Origin: Kluyvera ascorbata ATCC 33433
Lineage (GTDB): Bacteria; Pseudomonadota; Gammaproteobacteria; Enterobacterales; Enterobacteriaceae
Direction: 5' to 3'
DNA: 38,190 nucleotides
Assembly: GCF_000735365.1 (NCBI RefSeq)
Contig: NZ_JMPL01000032.1
Location: forward strand, 1-38,190
Below, piece by piece: positions 24,007 to 33,406 of the stretch. Numbering within the stretch: the stretch's first letter is position 1; each line of letters begins with the position of its first letter. A program made the position numbers and the translations under genes. The notes beneath the pieces were generated by a model. That model made no database searches. It was not told where the DNA came from and saw only the letters and a list, made by a program, of their open reading frames with translations.

Positions 24007-25055
24007 CAGCGAACCCTCGGGTCGGTTAGCCGCACCAGCACGTCGGTGAGGTTATTAATCAACACAAAGCAAACGCCAATGAGCAGCGTTCCCCCCATAA
24101 TCGCCGCCGTATCGCCAGCAAACAGCGCCGTTGTCAGGTAGCGGCCAATCCCCGGCCAGGAGAATACCGTCTCGGTCAGCACCGCACCTTCAAGCATTGA
24201 GGTATACGCCAGTGCGATAACCGTCAGCAGCGTGCCGCGAATATTTGGCAACACGTGACGCAGCAGAATGCTCATCTCGCCCGCTCCTTTGGCACGCGCC
24301 AGCAGGATGTACTCTTTGTTCATCTCACTCAGGCATGCCGAGCGCGTAAGGCGCGTGATGCTGGCAAGCGAATAGTAGGCCAGCAGCAACACCGGCAGCA
24401 CCAGATGGCTGAAGGCGTTGCGAAAGGCTTCTTTGTCACCGGAAAGCCAGGTATCAATCAGCGCAAAACCGGTTTTGGGTTCGATGGTGAACTGGTAAAT
24501 GTCGTCCAGCCGACCGGGGCCGGGGCTCCATTGCAGCTTCGCGTAGAACAGCGCCAGCATCAGCAGCCCGAGCCAGAAAATGGGCACCGAGTTGCCCAGA
24601 AGCGTCAGCGTTCGCATGGCTAAATCCCAGGGGGTACCGGCGTAGCGCGCGCAAAGCACACCGGCAATCACGCCGAAGACCGCACCGATAATCAGCGCTA
24701 GCGTGGCAAGTTCAAGCGTCGCAGGAAAGGCAGCCAGCAGGTCGTGTAGCACCGGTTGTCCGGTGGCGCTGGCGGTGCCAAGATCGCCGTGGAAAAGATT
24801 GACCAGGTAGTGCCAGAACTGTACCAGCAGCGAGCGGTCGAGGCCCAACTGATGGCGAACCTGATCGTAAGTTGACTGGCTCGCATGGTCGCCGACAATT
24901 TGCAGCACGCGGTCAACGGGCGAAAGCGCAGAAAGCGCAAAGGTGACGAGCAACAGGCCCAGCAACGTGAGCGCCAGCGTCAACATCCCCTGGAGAAGCC
25001 CGGACAGCAAACGTCGGGTTCGCTGTGCGGTTGAATTCGGTAAAACGGCGGGCAT
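24006..25055 (-). CDS. ABC transporter permease, DppB/NikB type
   Basis: A 349-residue inner-membrane permease with about six membrane segments. The EAA-type loop reads YILLARAKGAGEMSILLRHVLPN, and FSWPGIGRYLTTALFAGD is typical of DppB. The start is taken at the ATG at 25055 (GGAA 6 nt upstream) rather than an upstream TTG. It follows the binding-protein gene by about 80 bp. Confidence 0.9.
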   Translation of the reverse strand: MPAVLPNSTAQRTRRLLSGLLQGMLTLALTLLGLLLVTFALSALSPVDRVLQIVGDHASQSTYDQVRHQLGLDRSLLVQFWHYLVNLFHGDLGTASATGQPVLHDLLAAFPATLELATLALIIGAVFGVIAGVLCARYAGTPWDLAMRTLTLLGNSVPIFWLGLLMLALFYAKLQWSPGPGRLDDIYQFTIEPKTGFALIDTWLSGDKEAFRNAFSHLVLPVLLLAYYSLASITRLTRSACLSEMNKEYILLARAKGAGEMSILLRHVLPNIRGTLLTVIALAYTSMLEGAVLTETVFSWPGIGRYLTTALFAGDTAAIMGGTLLIGVCFVLINNLTDVLVRLTDPRVR

Positions 25056-25134
25056 GGGAATTCCGTATATCAACGAGAAAAAAACGACAATGGCCCGAAC
25101 GGGTTACGCCGCCGGGCCATGTTTATCAAACGGT

Positions 25135-26703
25135 CTATTTCGTTACGCGGTCATACCAGACCATATCGGCGTTAAGCCCTTGCTGGTAGCCTTTCACGTT
25201 ATCGCGAACCACAATCTGCGTTTTGCCCTGATCGATAAAGACATACGGCGAACTGCGTTGCAGCTCTTCCTGCATTTTTTTGTACAGGTCGAGGCGCTTC
25301 GCCACATCCGGCTCGGCAACCGCCGCCAGCGTCGCTTTATTTAGCTCTGGGATTTTCCAGCCGTTCAGCCCCGCCACGGTGCTGGATTTGCCGTCGTTAA
25401 AGGCAAAAGCGCTGGCGTTAGAGTGCGCGTCGAAATAGTCCGGGATCCACAGACGAATCGCCGCCTGATGCTGCTTAGCACGCACGCGAGCATAAACCTG
25501 GCTGCCCGCCGCCGGCAGCAGATCCACCTTCACGCCGCCCTGAGCAAAGCTTGCCTGCATCGACTGCGCGATGGTGATAAACGGCGGTTTGTTCTCCACG
25601 TCGAGGGTAAAGTGAGCGTCTTTAATGCCCGCTTTCGCCAGAATTTCTTTGGCTTTGGCAGGGTCAAATTTGAACGGCGTATTATCCAGCGCGCCCGGGA
25701 ACCCGACCGGCAGGAAGCTCTGATGCACGAAGTACTGCCCTTTCAGCAGGTCTTTGGTGATACCGTTGTAGTCCACCAACCAGCGTGCCGCTTCCCAGAA
25801 CGCGGGGTTCGCCAGCAGCGGATTGGCGGTGTTTGCGGTGTTGAACACCACGTAGTTTTGTTCGGCGGACGGAATGCTTAACACCTGTAAGCCAGGCTTA
25901 CCCTGCAGCGCGTCAATCTGATCGGCACCAAGGTCGCGCGCCACGTCGGCGTCGCCCTGCTGGATAAGCAAGCGGCGGGAGGCCGGATCCGGCACGTTTT
26001 TAATGATCACGCTTTTCAGCTTCGGCGCGCCGGTTGGCGAGGTGTCGTTGGCTTCCAGCACGATAGCCTGATGCGGCTGGTAGACGCGCATTTTGAACGC
26101 GCCGCTGCCCGCAGAGTGCATTTTCAGCCACTCATTGCCGAAGTCGTTGCCCTTCACGTTGGCCGCCACCAGCTTCTCATCAACAATCGAGGCAATTGGG
26201 GTAGAGAGAATATTCAGCGCCACCGACGGACTAACATCAGCGGTCCAGCTTAGCTGTAGCGTATGGTCGTCGATTTTCTTCAGCTGGCTGGCAATGTTGC
26301 CAGGCTCCCAGCCGAGGACGTTAAGGATAAACGCCGGGGATTTGTTAAGGGTGACGGCACGGGTGTAGGAGAAGATCACATCTTCCGGGCGCAGCGGGTT
26401 GCCGGAAGCAAATTTAGCATCGCTTTTTAGCTTGATGGTCAGCGTTTTCGCTGCCGCATCGGCCTGCCAGCTTTCCGCCAGAATCGGGGTAATTTTTGCC
26501 GGATCGTTACGGTCAGGCTGAACCAGACGCTGGTACAGGCTCGGCACCGTCTGGATGCTGGAGAGCTCGTTGGCCTCCGCCGGGTCCAGACTAACAATAT
26601 CGTCCAGGCCCTGAGCCACGACCAGGGTGTTCGGTGGCGTAGCGGCATAAGCGGAGGCTGACAGCGCGGTCAGCACGAGTAACGGCAGCAGTTTTTTGGT
26701 CAT
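25135..26703 (-). CDS. ABC transporter periplasmic substrate-binding protein (family 5)
   Basis: A 522-residue SBP_bac_5 protein with a clear signal peptide (cleavage after about residue 20, SASAYA). The mature part has the family pattern: SLDPAEANELSS near the start, RLVQP, and LDNTPFKFDPAKAKEILAKAG. It would deliver the substrate to the two permeases. Candidates are small peptides, opines or metal chelates; the sequence does not decide. First gene of a five-gene leftward operon placed between ycjF and tyrR, where E. coli has none. AGGAAG precedes the ATG. Confidence 0.9.
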   Translation of the reverse strand: MTKKLLPLLVLTALSASAYAATPPNTLVVAQGLDDIVSLDPAEANELSSIQTVPSLYQRLVQPDRNDPAKITPILAESWQADAAAKTLTIKLKSDAKFASGNPLRPEDVIFSYTRAVTLNKSPAFILNVLGWEPGNIASQLKKIDDHTLQLSWTADVSPSVALNILSTPIASIVDEKLVAANVKGNDFGNEWLKMHSAGSGAFKMRVYQPHQAIVLEANDTSPTGAPKLKSVIIKNVPDPASRRLLIQQGDADVARDLGADQIDALQGKPGLQVLSIPSAEQNYVVFNTANTANPLLANPAFWEAARWLVDYNGITKDLLKGQYFVHQSFLPVGFPGALDNTPFKFDPAKAKEILAKAGIKDAHFTLDVENKPPFITIAQSMQASFAQGGVKVDLLPAAGSQVYARVRAKQHQAAIRLWIPDYFDAHSNASAFAFNDGKSSTVAGLNGWKIPELNKATLAAVAEPDVAKRLDLYKKMQEELQRSSPYVFIDQGKTQIVVRDNVKGYQQGLNADMVWYDRVTK

Positions 26704-26826
26704 CGTGACTTCCTGAAAATGAACGTGTTGTGGACGATTCAGCTAAAGTAGCGCTGCTTGTCACTTTCAGTAAAGTTAAGTATAGAAATAGGTTATACAA
26801 TTTTTGCATAACCATATTTTATCTTG

Positions 26827-27894
26827 TCAACTATCCCGTTGCGCCGCCGATTTTCCTTTCTGTACCGTCGCTTTCAGTTGCCCGATTAGTTCACGGCGGA
26901 AGTCACCGAGGCGTGGCTTGTCGTTGTCGATCCACGGCAGCGGTCGACAAAGTTCCATTGCTTTGATCCCAAGACGTGCAGTCAGCAACCCAGCACCAAT
27001 CCCCTGCGCTGCGCGGGTCGACAGGCGAGCGGCCAGATCCTGCGACATCCAGTCCATGCCGATTTCCCGCACCAGTTCGCTGGCCCCGGCGAAGGCGATG
27101 TTGATAAGCACCAGGCGGAACAGACGCAGGCGGCTGTAGTAACCCAGTTCAATGCCGTAGAGATTCGCGATGCGGTTGATCAGCCGCAGGTTACGCCAGG
27201 CGATAAAGCCCATGTCCACCAGCGCCAGCGGACTGACGGCTATCATCAGCGTCGACTCCGCCGCCGAGCGGCTGATTTCGCGACGCGCCTGAGCATCCAG
27301 CACCGGCTGGACCAGATGGGCATACAGGCTGACCACTTCGCGATCGCTCTGAGTTTCGTGAATAGCGGCGTACCAGCGCTGTAGCGCCGGGTGCGACTGA
27401 TCAAGCCCCGCCTGACGCGCTAACCCTTCACAGAACGCACGCCCTTTGCCCACGCTGTGGCTGTGCATTAACGTGCGCGCTTCATCGCGTTCTTCCGCGC
27501 GCTGGCGCAAGCGCCAGAGTCGGCGCCATTCGGTAACCACTGAACCAACACCCGCGCCGACGATTAGTGCCCCGGCGGCACAACCACCGAGCGCTGCCCA
27601 GTCGTTGGTTTGCCAGGCGGTCATCGTCCACTGTACGCCCTGAGCGACCACGCTGATGCCAAACAGGCCGAGCCCTGCGGTGACCATTTTGCGCCACAGG
27701 CTGCGTTTCGGGCGCAGCGCCGCATCAAGAGTGGCTTCTACTTGTCCTTCCTGCTCTGGTGATTCGTCGAGCGCCACCGGCGCGAATTTCTCCGCCGTCG
27801 CGTCATCAAACGCCTGCGAGGTTTTAAACTGCTCCGCTTTGGCGTCCTCTAGTGGGCCATCAAAATCGATTCGTGGTTTATAGGCGTCGTTCAT
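26827..27894 (-). CDS. ycjF: Inner-membrane protein YcjF (DUF697)
   Basis: A 355-residue membrane protein close to E. coli YcjF (353). The N-terminal 65 residues are acidic and cytoplasmic-like, followed by two membrane segments at about 70-91 and 99-122, then a long soluble part of the DUF697 type. It is part of the phage-shock regulon in E. coli with unknown function. Its ATG overlaps the ycjX stop by 4 bp (ATGA), implying coupled translation. Confidence 0.95.
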   Translation of the reverse strand: MNDAYKPRIDFDGPLEDAKAEQFKTSQAFDDATAEKFAPVALDESPEQEGQVEATLDAALRPKRSLWRKMVTAGLGLFGISVVAQGVQWTMTAWQTNDWAALGGCAAGALIVGAGVGSVVTEWRRLWRLRQRAEERDEARTLMHSHSVGKGRAFCEGLARQAGLDQSHPALQRWYAAIHETQSDREVVSLYAHLVQPVLDAQARREISRSAAESTLMIAVSPLALVDMGFIAWRNLRLINRIANLYGIELGYYSRLRLFRLVLINIAFAGASELVREIGMDWMSQDLAARLSTRAAQGIGAGLLTARLGIKAMELCRPLPWIDNDKPRLGDFRRELIGQLKATVQKGKSAAQRDS

Positions 27895-29288
27895 CGCAGC
27901 TTATCTCCAATCAAAAACTCCAGCGCGGCATCCAGACGGATATGCGGCAGCGGCTGGTCAACGTCCATGGCTTGCGGGCGGAAGGCCTCAAACTGAAAAC
28001 CTTGTTTATCCCAGAACGCCTGTCCGGGAAGGCGCGCCGGGACTTCGCCGGGGTAAACGGTGAGCGGCTGACCGTCGCTTAAGCGATGACCGCGCAGCGC
28101 CGGGATCTTCTCGCCGTTGACCTCAATCAGCCCGCTTTGTGTCGCCTGCACCGAGGCCAGCCCCAGACAATCCATAGTAATGCCTTCAAAGGCCGCGTTT
28201 TGCCAGGCATCCTGGATCAGCTGTTGCAACAGCGACACCATATTGCCGTGCTGATCGACAGTGACGTGATCCGCTTTGGTGGCGGCAAACAGCAGCTTGT
28301 CGATAACCGGCGAAAACAGGCGGCGAAACAGCGTACGCTGCCCGTAATGGAAGCTGTGCATCAGCTGCGTCAGCGCCAGGCGCATATCGTTAAACGCCTG
28401 CGGGCCGCTGTTGAGCGGCTGTAGGCAGTCAACCAGCACAATCTGGCGGTCAAAGCGCAGGAAGTGATCGCGGTAGAACCCCTTCACCACTTTTTCGCAG
28501 TAGTAGTGGAAGCGTTCGCGCAGCATTCCAGCGTTGCTGTGTTTGTCCGCCTGCGCGAGCTTCGACTCACCGATGGCGTCCACGTCCGGCCACGGGAAAA
28601 ACTGCAGCGCGGGAGCACCGGCCAGGTCGCCCGGCAGAACGAAGCGGCCCGGCTGAATAAAGTGCAGCCCTTCCTGCTTGCACTGGTGCAGGTAGTCGGT
28701 CCACGCCTGGGCAATTTCCGCCAGCCGGTTTTCGTCAGCAGGCGCGAACGGGTCGAGCCCTTCACAGAGCTGCCGCCATTTTGCCGACCATTCAGCGCGC
28801 TGGCCGGTCAGCAGCCCGGTCATCTGGCGCGACCAACCCAGGTAATCCTGGTTAAGCATCGGTAAGTCGAGCAGCCATTCGCCGGGATAGTCGACAATCT
28901 CCAGATAGAGCGTGGAGGTCTCTTTAAAGTGGCGCAGCAGCGAATCATTGGATTTGTAGCGCAGCGCCAGGCGGATTTCGCTCACCCCACGCGTCGGCGT
29001 CGGCCAGGACGGCGGCTGGCCGTAGAGCTGCGCTAGCCCTTCGTCGTAGGTGAAACGCGGGATACCGAGGTCGCGCTGGGGTATGCGCTTAACTCCAAGC
29101 AGGCGCTCTTCGCGCACCGCACTCAGCAGCGGCAGGCGCGCGCCGGTATGAATATTGAGCAGCTGATTCACCAGGCCGGTGATAAAAGCGGTCTTGCCGC
29201 TGCGGCTAAGGCCGGTAACGGCAAGACGAAGATGCCGGTCAACGCCACGGTTGACCAGCGCATTGAATTCATTTTTAAGTCGCTTCAT
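27891..29288 (-). CDS. ycjX: YcjX, GTPase-like P-loop protein (DUF463)
   Basis: A 465-residue cytoplasmic protein with a P-loop, GLSRSGKT, at residues 26-33, and the [11 protein letters not shown] segment of the family. Relatives are GTP-binding proteins tied to envelope stress. It begins 34 bp after pspD in the same direction, so it is probably co-transcribed with pspABCD here, which E. coli separates by pspE and other genes. Confidence 0.95.
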   Translation of the reverse strand: MKRLKNEFNALVNRGVDRHLRLAVTGLSRSGKTAFITGLVNQLLNIHTGARLPLLSAVREERLLGVKRIPQRDLGIPRFTYDEGLAQLYGQPPSWPTPTRGVSEIRLALRYKSNDSLLRHFKETSTLYLEIVDYPGEWLLDLPMLNQDYLGWSRQMTGLLTGQRAEWSAKWRQLCEGLDPFAPADENRLAEIAQAWTDYLHQCKQEGLHFIQPGRFVLPGDLAGAPALQFFPWPDVDAIGESKLAQADKHSNAGMLRERFHYYCEKVVKGFYRDHFLRFDRQIVLVDCLQPLNSGPQAFNDMRLALTQLMHSFHYGQRTLFRRLFSPVIDKLLFAATKADHVTVDQHGNMVSLLQQLIQDAWQNAAFEGITMDCLGLASVQATQSGLIEVNGEKIPALRGHRLSDGQPLTVYPGEVPARLPGQAFWDKQGFQFEAFRPQAMDVDQPLPHIRLDAALEFLIGDKLR

Positions 29289-29322
29289 TGCTTATCAAAC
29301 ACTCCTCGCTACGCCGATAGCC

Positions 29323-29541
29323 CTATTTTGCCATGGGAAAATAACGTTTGGCGAGGCGGGACAGCAGCGGTTCCAGCGCCACCGCCAGAAACATCTTCAA
29401 CGGACGGCGGGCGACAGACTTCACCGCCCATCCGGCTACGCCAGCCGGGCCGTAGCGTAGCGCCGTCAACAGCGCCAGCTTGCCGACGATTTTCAAACCG
29501 GGTTTCACCTTCTGGCCTGCCTGCTGCCATTTATTATTCAT
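29323..29541 (-). CDS. pspD: Phage shock protein D
   Basis: A 72-residue small basic protein (E. coli PspD 73). It shows the typical [20 protein letters not shown] start and a second hydrophobic stretch, so it is probably membrane-associated. Its precise role in the Psp response is not well defined. Fourth psp gene, 14 bp after pspC. Confidence 0.9.
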   Translation of the reverse strand: MNNKWQQAGQKVKPGLKIVGKLALLTALRYGPAGVAGWAVKSVARRPLKMFLAVALEPLLSRLAKRYFPMAK

Positions 29542-29555
29542 CAGTAACCTCTTAC

Positions 29556-29912
29556 TCAGAGCTGACGGAAGCGACTGCGCAGGGTAAAGGTATCAGATGT
29601 CACGTAGCGTTCCATCTCGCGCAGTCGCTGCTCGCCAGCGGCTAATTCAGCATCTACCGCATCCAGCAGGTCGTGGCTGGAAGGTTGATGCGGGTTGTTC
29701 ATCGCCCCTTCCGGCATCGGGTCGAGGGCAAAGGTCAAAATCACGTAGGCGACGACGACAAAGAAAAACAGACCAAACAGCATCGCCAGCACGGTAATAA
29801 TACGAATCAGCTTCACCGGCACGTCGAGATACTCGGCAATACCAGCACAGACCCCTTTCACCATGCCTCGCTGCGGGATACGCCACAGCTTTTTGTTAAG
29901 ATCCAGCGCCAT
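29556..29912 (-). CDS. pspC: Phage shock protein C
   Basis: A 118-residue inner-membrane stress sensor (E. coli 119). The N-terminal PspC domain ([23 protein letters not shown]) is followed by one membrane segment at about 37-63 and a cytoplasmic or periplasmic tail. With PspB it senses envelope stress and draws PspA away from PspF. Its start overlaps the pspB stop by one base. Confidence 0.95.
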   Translation of the reverse strand: MALDLNKKLWRIPQRGMVKGVCAGIAEYLDVPVKLIRIITVLAMLFGLFFFVVVAYVILTFALDPMPEGAMNNPHQPSSHDLLDAVDAELAAGEQRLREMERYVTSDTFTLRSRFRQL

Positions 29913-30136
29913 TATTTGTCCCTCCAGTTTGGATGTTCTGCATCCAGAATGGCTTCCAGCGCCTGAATACGCTCGCGCATCCGTTTCGCGTCATCGGTCA
30001 ACTGCATCAGCCGCTGCTGCTCGCCCTGCGAAAGCTCGCCGGAGCGGGAGCGATTGCTATAGTGAAGCCACAGCCAAATCGGCAAAACAAACAGCACAAA
30101 CAACGTCAGGGGAATGCCGAGGAAAAGCGCGCTCAT
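29912..30136 (-). CDS. pspB: Phage shock protein B
   Basis: A 74-residue inner-membrane protein with a single N-terminal membrane segment (LFLGIPLTLFVLFVLPIWLWL) and a charged helical, leucine-zipper-like cytoplasmic tail. It acts with PspC in signalling to PspA. It is 52 bp after pspA. Confidence 0.95.
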   Translation of the reverse strand: MSALFLGIPLTLFVLFVLPIWLWLHYSNRSRSGELSQGEQQRLMQLTDDAKRMRERIQALEAILDAEHPNWRDK

Positions 30137-30188
30137 AGAAACTCCTTATATATTATGAGCGGCGGCACGGTCAGTGCCGCCGGAATTA

Positions 30189-30857
30189 TTATTCGTTGTC
30201 CTGCTTCATTTTGGCTTTCAGCGCCGCCAGCTGCTCGCTGATTTCGTCATCCGCTTTCAGTTCAGCAAACTGCTGGTCCAGCGACGGCTGCTTGCCAAAA
30301 CGATGGCTTTCGGCTTCCGCTTCCATATGGTCGATCCGGCGCTCAAAGGATTCAAAGCGAGCCATCGCTTCATCCAGTTTACCGCTGTCCAGCTGGCGAC
30401 GCACATCGCGGGATGAACTCGCCGCCTGATGACGCAGTGCCAGAGACTGCTGACGAGCGCGGGTTTCGCTGAGTTTGTTTTCCAGCTCACCGATCTCTTT
30501 TTTCATACGCGCCAGGGTTTCATCCACCAGCGTCACTTCATGTTCCAGCGTGCTGATAACGTCGGTCAGCTTCTGCTTTTCAATCAGCGCCGCACGCGCC
30601 AGATCGTCTTTCTCCTTGCGCAGTGCCAGTTCGGCCTTCTCCTGCCATTCAACCTGCTGCGCCTGCGCACGTTCCACGCGACGAGACAGGTCTTTCTTTT
30701 CTGCCAGCGCACGGGCAGAGGTGGAGCGCACTTCTACCAGGGTGTCTTCCATCTCCTGGATCATCAAACGAACCAGCTTCTGCGGGTCTTCCGCTTTTTC
30801 CAGCAGCGAGTTGATGTTGGCGTTCACGATGTCGGCAAAACGAGAAAAAATACCCAT
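30189..30857 (-). CDS. pspA: Phage shock protein A
   Basis: A 222-residue peripheral membrane protein of the PspA/IM30 (ESCRT-III-like) family, almost wholly coiled-coil with a short N-terminal amphipathic helix ([20 protein letters not shown]). It binds and inhibits PspF when unstressed, and stabilises the inner membrane as large oligomers under stress. First gene of the leftward operon, behind a sigma-54 promoter. Confidence 0.97.
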   Translation of the reverse strand: MGIFSRFADIVNANINSLLEKAEDPQKLVRLMIQEMEDTLVEVRSTSARALAEKKDLSRRVERAQAQQVEWQEKAELALRKEKDDLARAALIEKQKLTDVISTLEHEVTLVDETLARMKKEIGELENKLSETRARQQSLALRHQAASSSRDVRRQLDSGKLDEAMARFESFERRIDHMEAEAESHRFGKQPSLDQQFAELKADDEISEQLAALKAKMKQDNE

Positions 30858-30908
30858 TGTTCAATCCTCTTAGTTCTGTGTATCGGGCTGAGCCCTGCGT
30901 AATGACTA

Positions 30909-30926
30909 TTACAACTTCCGTGCCAA
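30909..30926 (-). promoter_or_regulatory. Sigma-54 promoter of the psp operon
   Basis: Read on the minus strand, TTGGCAC (30926-30920) and TTGT (30914-30911) form the -24/-12 pair, with GG and GT 10 bases apart, as in the E. coli pspA promoter. Just upstream an AATCAATAAGATA stretch resembles an IHF site that would bend the DNA towards the PspF enhancer. Confidence 0.85.
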
Positions 30927-30990
30927 CTTTTTATCTTATTGATTATAAAAGAGGTGATTGAAATTCAGCCGTTAAACGCCTACAGTGAAA

Positions 30991-31019
30991 TGGCGAATTA
31001 CACCAACATGTGGCGAATT
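30991..31019. promoter_or_regulatory. Enhancer (UAS) for PspF
   Basis: TGGCGAATT occurs twice in direct repeat, at 30991-30999 and 31011-31019, 20 bp apart (two helical turns). It lies about 70-90 bp upstream of the sigma-54 promoter and directly before pspF, the place of the E. coli PspF binding sites. Binding there should activate psp and repress pspF. Confidence 0.65.
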
Positions 31020-31024
31020 TCATC

Positions 31025-31999
31025 ATGGCAGATAACAAAGATACCCTTCTCGGTGAAGCAAACCGCTTTATTGAAGTGCTGGAGCAGGTGTCCCGGCTGG
31101 CACCACTGAACAAGCCGGTGCTGATTATCGGCGAGCGCGGAACGGGCAAGGAGCTTATCGCCAACCGCCTGCACTACCTCTCCTCCTGCTGGCAGGGGCC
31201 GTTTATTTCGCTTAACTGCGCGGCGCTAAACGAAAACCTGCTGGATTCCGAGCTGTTCGGTCACGAAGCCGGCGCGTTTACCGGCGCACAAAAGCGTCAC
31301 CCAGGGCGGTTCGAACGCGCCGACGGCGGCACGCTGTTCCTCGATGAGCTGGCCACTGCGCCGATGCTGGTGCAGGAAAAGCTGCTGCGGGTGATTGAAT
31401 ACGGCGAGCTGGAGCGCGTTGGCGGCAGCCAGCCGTTGCAGGTGAACGTGCGGCTGGTGTGCGCCACCAATGCAGATTTGCCGCAGTTGGTAGAGGAAGG
31501 CACCTTCCGCGCCGACCTGCTCGACCGGCTGGCCTTTGACGTAGTGCTGCTGCCGTCGCTACGTGAGCGTCAGAGCGACATTATGCTGATGGCCGAGCAC
31601 TTCGCCATTCAAATGTGTCGAGAACTCGGTCTGCCGCTGTTCCCAGGATTTACCGAACGCGCCCGCGAAACGCTGCTGCACTACCGCTGGCCGGGGAATA
31701 TCCGTGAGTTGAAAAACGTGGTTGAGCGTTCGGTCTATCGGCACAGCTCCATCGAGGAGCCGCTGGACGATATTATTATCGACCCGTTCCGCCGCCAACC
31801 AGCGGTTCACGCGGAGCCCGCGGGGGAGAAAGTCGGTCCATCGCTTCCGCTGGATCTGCGCCAGTTCCAATTAGAACAAGAAAAAGGCCTGTTGCAACAA
31901 AGTCTGCAACAGGCCCGATTCAACCAAAAACAGGCCGCCGAGCTGCTGGGGTTAACCTACCACCAGCTGCGCGCGTTGTTGAAAAAGCATCAGCTTTGA
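31025..31999 (+). CDS. pspF: Sigma-54 enhancer-binding activator PspF
   Basis: A 324-residue AAA+ activator without a receiver domain, like E. coli PspF (325). Walker A GERGTGKE (36-43), the GAFTGA sigma-54 loop (83-88), Walker B with Asp107/Glu108, and a C-terminal Fis-like helix-turn-helix (KQAAELLGLTYHQLRALLKKH). The ATG at 31025 is used because E. coli PspF begins MAEYKDNLLGEAN; an in-frame GTG at 31010 is an alternative. Its 3' end overlaps the convergent MFS gene by 10 bp. Confidence 0.96.
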   Translation: MADNKDTLLGEANRFIEVLEQVSRLAPLNKPVLIIGERGTGKELIANRLHYLSSCWQGPFISLNCAALNENLLDSELFGHEAGAFTGAQKRHPGRFERADGGTLFLDELATAPMLVQEKLLRVIEYGELERVGGSQPLQVNVRLVCATNADLPQLVEEGTFRADLLDRLAFDVVLLPSLRERQSDIMLMAEHFAIQMCRELGLPLFPGFTERARETLLHYRWPGNIRELKNVVERSVYRHSSIEEPLDDIIIDPFRRQPAVHAEPAGEKVGPSLPLDLRQFQLEQEKGLLQQSLQQARFNQKQAAELLGLTYHQLRALLKKHQL

Positions 32000-33381
32000 C
32001 GGTGGCGCGGTAACATCACCGCGCTGACCGCTATCGCCCCCAGACACAGCAAGCAGTTAAACCACAGCGCATACTGTGCCGCCTTTGCCATCCCGTGCGG
32101 CAAAAACAACGCATACAGCGAGGCGGTCATCGCCAGCCCAAACGCCCCGCCAAGCGAGCTGCCCATTTTGTAGATTCCGGAAGCCACGCCCACTTTATTC
32201 TCCGGCGCACTGGTGACGGCGGTGTCAGTCGACGGCGTGGCGTAACAGCCCAACCCTAATCCAAATAACACATTGCTGAAAAAGACGGTGACAATATAGG
32301 TCCAGGTTTCCAGGAAGGTGCAGGAAATCAGGAAAATCCCCACCATGGCGATTGCCGGACCGCCCATCATCGGTAATCTGGCACCGTAACGTTGAAGTAG
32401 TTTTTCCCCCACCCGAATCATCAGCAGTACGGTCACCAGATAGCCGAGCGTCATCATCCCTGTCTGCAGCGGGCTGAGATGCCGCCCCTGTTGCAGCCAG
32501 ATGCTGGTGATCATCATGGTGCCAATCGCGCCGTTGAGCATCAGGTTCGACAGCACCGCCGCGCTGTAGGAACGGTTGTTAAACAACGCAAAATCGATGA
32601 GTGCCGCCTCCTTTTTGCGCAGACCGCTGCGGATAAACCAAACCATCGCTAGCACGGCGCCTACCAGCATCGACAGCGACAGGCTGCTGGTCCAGCCCCA
32701 GTGGTGCCCTTTGGCGATAAACAGGTTAAACAGCACCAGACCTGCCACCAGACTCAGCAGCCCGCTCACGTCTAGCTTGTGCTGCTCGGCGGTAGCGCTT
32801 TTACTTTCCGGCGTGCCACGAATCAGCAAAAACGCAGTCACGGCGGCAACGATGGAGAAAACGAAAATCCAGCGCCAGCCTAGCCCGGTGGCAATCGCCC
32901 CGCCGACAAAGGAGCACAAGCCGCTACCGCCCCAGGAACCAATCACCCAAAAGCTCACCGCGCGCTGCCGCGACCGCCCTTCATACCAGGTTTTAATCAG
33001 CGCCAGCGTCGCTGGCATGATGCAGGCGGCAGAAAGCCCCTGAATCACGCGACCGATGAGAAACAGCACCGGCCCTTGAGACACCACCAGCAGCGCGCTG
33101 CCGGCTATACTGAGCGCCAGGCCAATCAGCGTCAGACGCACCCGGCCAAACTTATCTGCCAGACCGCCGCTGGCGACGACAAAACAGCCGCTGAACAGCG
33201 CGCTGAGGCTGACCGCGAGGGTGAGCGTCTCCAGTGAGATATCGATACTGCTTTTCACCACCGGAACGACGTTTATCACCGACTGGGCAAACAACCAGAA
33301 GGTCAAAACACTTAAAACTATACCCGCCAGCAGTCGGTCGGTGCCGACATACTGCGTTTCAGTCAACGAAACAGTACTCAT
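31990..33381 (-). CDS. MFS transporter, DHA2-like
   Basis: A 463-residue inner-membrane transporter with about 14 hydrophobic segments and the MFS motif A (GGLADKFGRVR). The length and segment count fit the DHA2 drug:proton antiporter type, though substrate and direction cannot be read from sequence. It starts 25 bp after the M20 amidohydrolase gene in the same direction, so the two are probably an operon: the transporter may bring in, or export, the substrate or product of the amidohydrolase (inference). Confidence 0.88.
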   Translation of the reverse strand: MSTVSLTETQYVGTDRLLAGIVLSVLTFWLFAQSVINVVPVVKSSIDISLETLTLAVSLSALFSGCFVVASGGLADKFGRVRLTLIGLALSIAGSALLVVSQGPVLFLIGRVIQGLSAACIMPATLALIKTWYEGRSRQRAVSFWVIGSWGGSGLCSFVGGAIATGLGWRWIFVFSIVAAVTAFLLIRGTPESKSATAEQHKLDVSGLLSLVAGLVLFNLFIAKGHHWGWTSSLSLSMLVGAVLAMVWFIRSGLRKKEAALIDFALFNNRSYSAAVLSNLMLNGAIGTMMITSIWLQQGRHLSPLQTGMMTLGYLVTVLLMIRVGEKLLQRYGARLPMMGGPAIAMVGIFLISCTFLETWTYIVTVFFSNVLFGLGLGCYATPSTDTAVTSAPENKVGVASGIYKMGSSLGGAFGLAMTASLYALFLPHGMAKAAQYALWFNCLLCLGAIAVSAVMLPRHRQS

Positions 33382-33406
33382 GGCTCGCCCTCAGGTTGCG
33401 CGTCAC

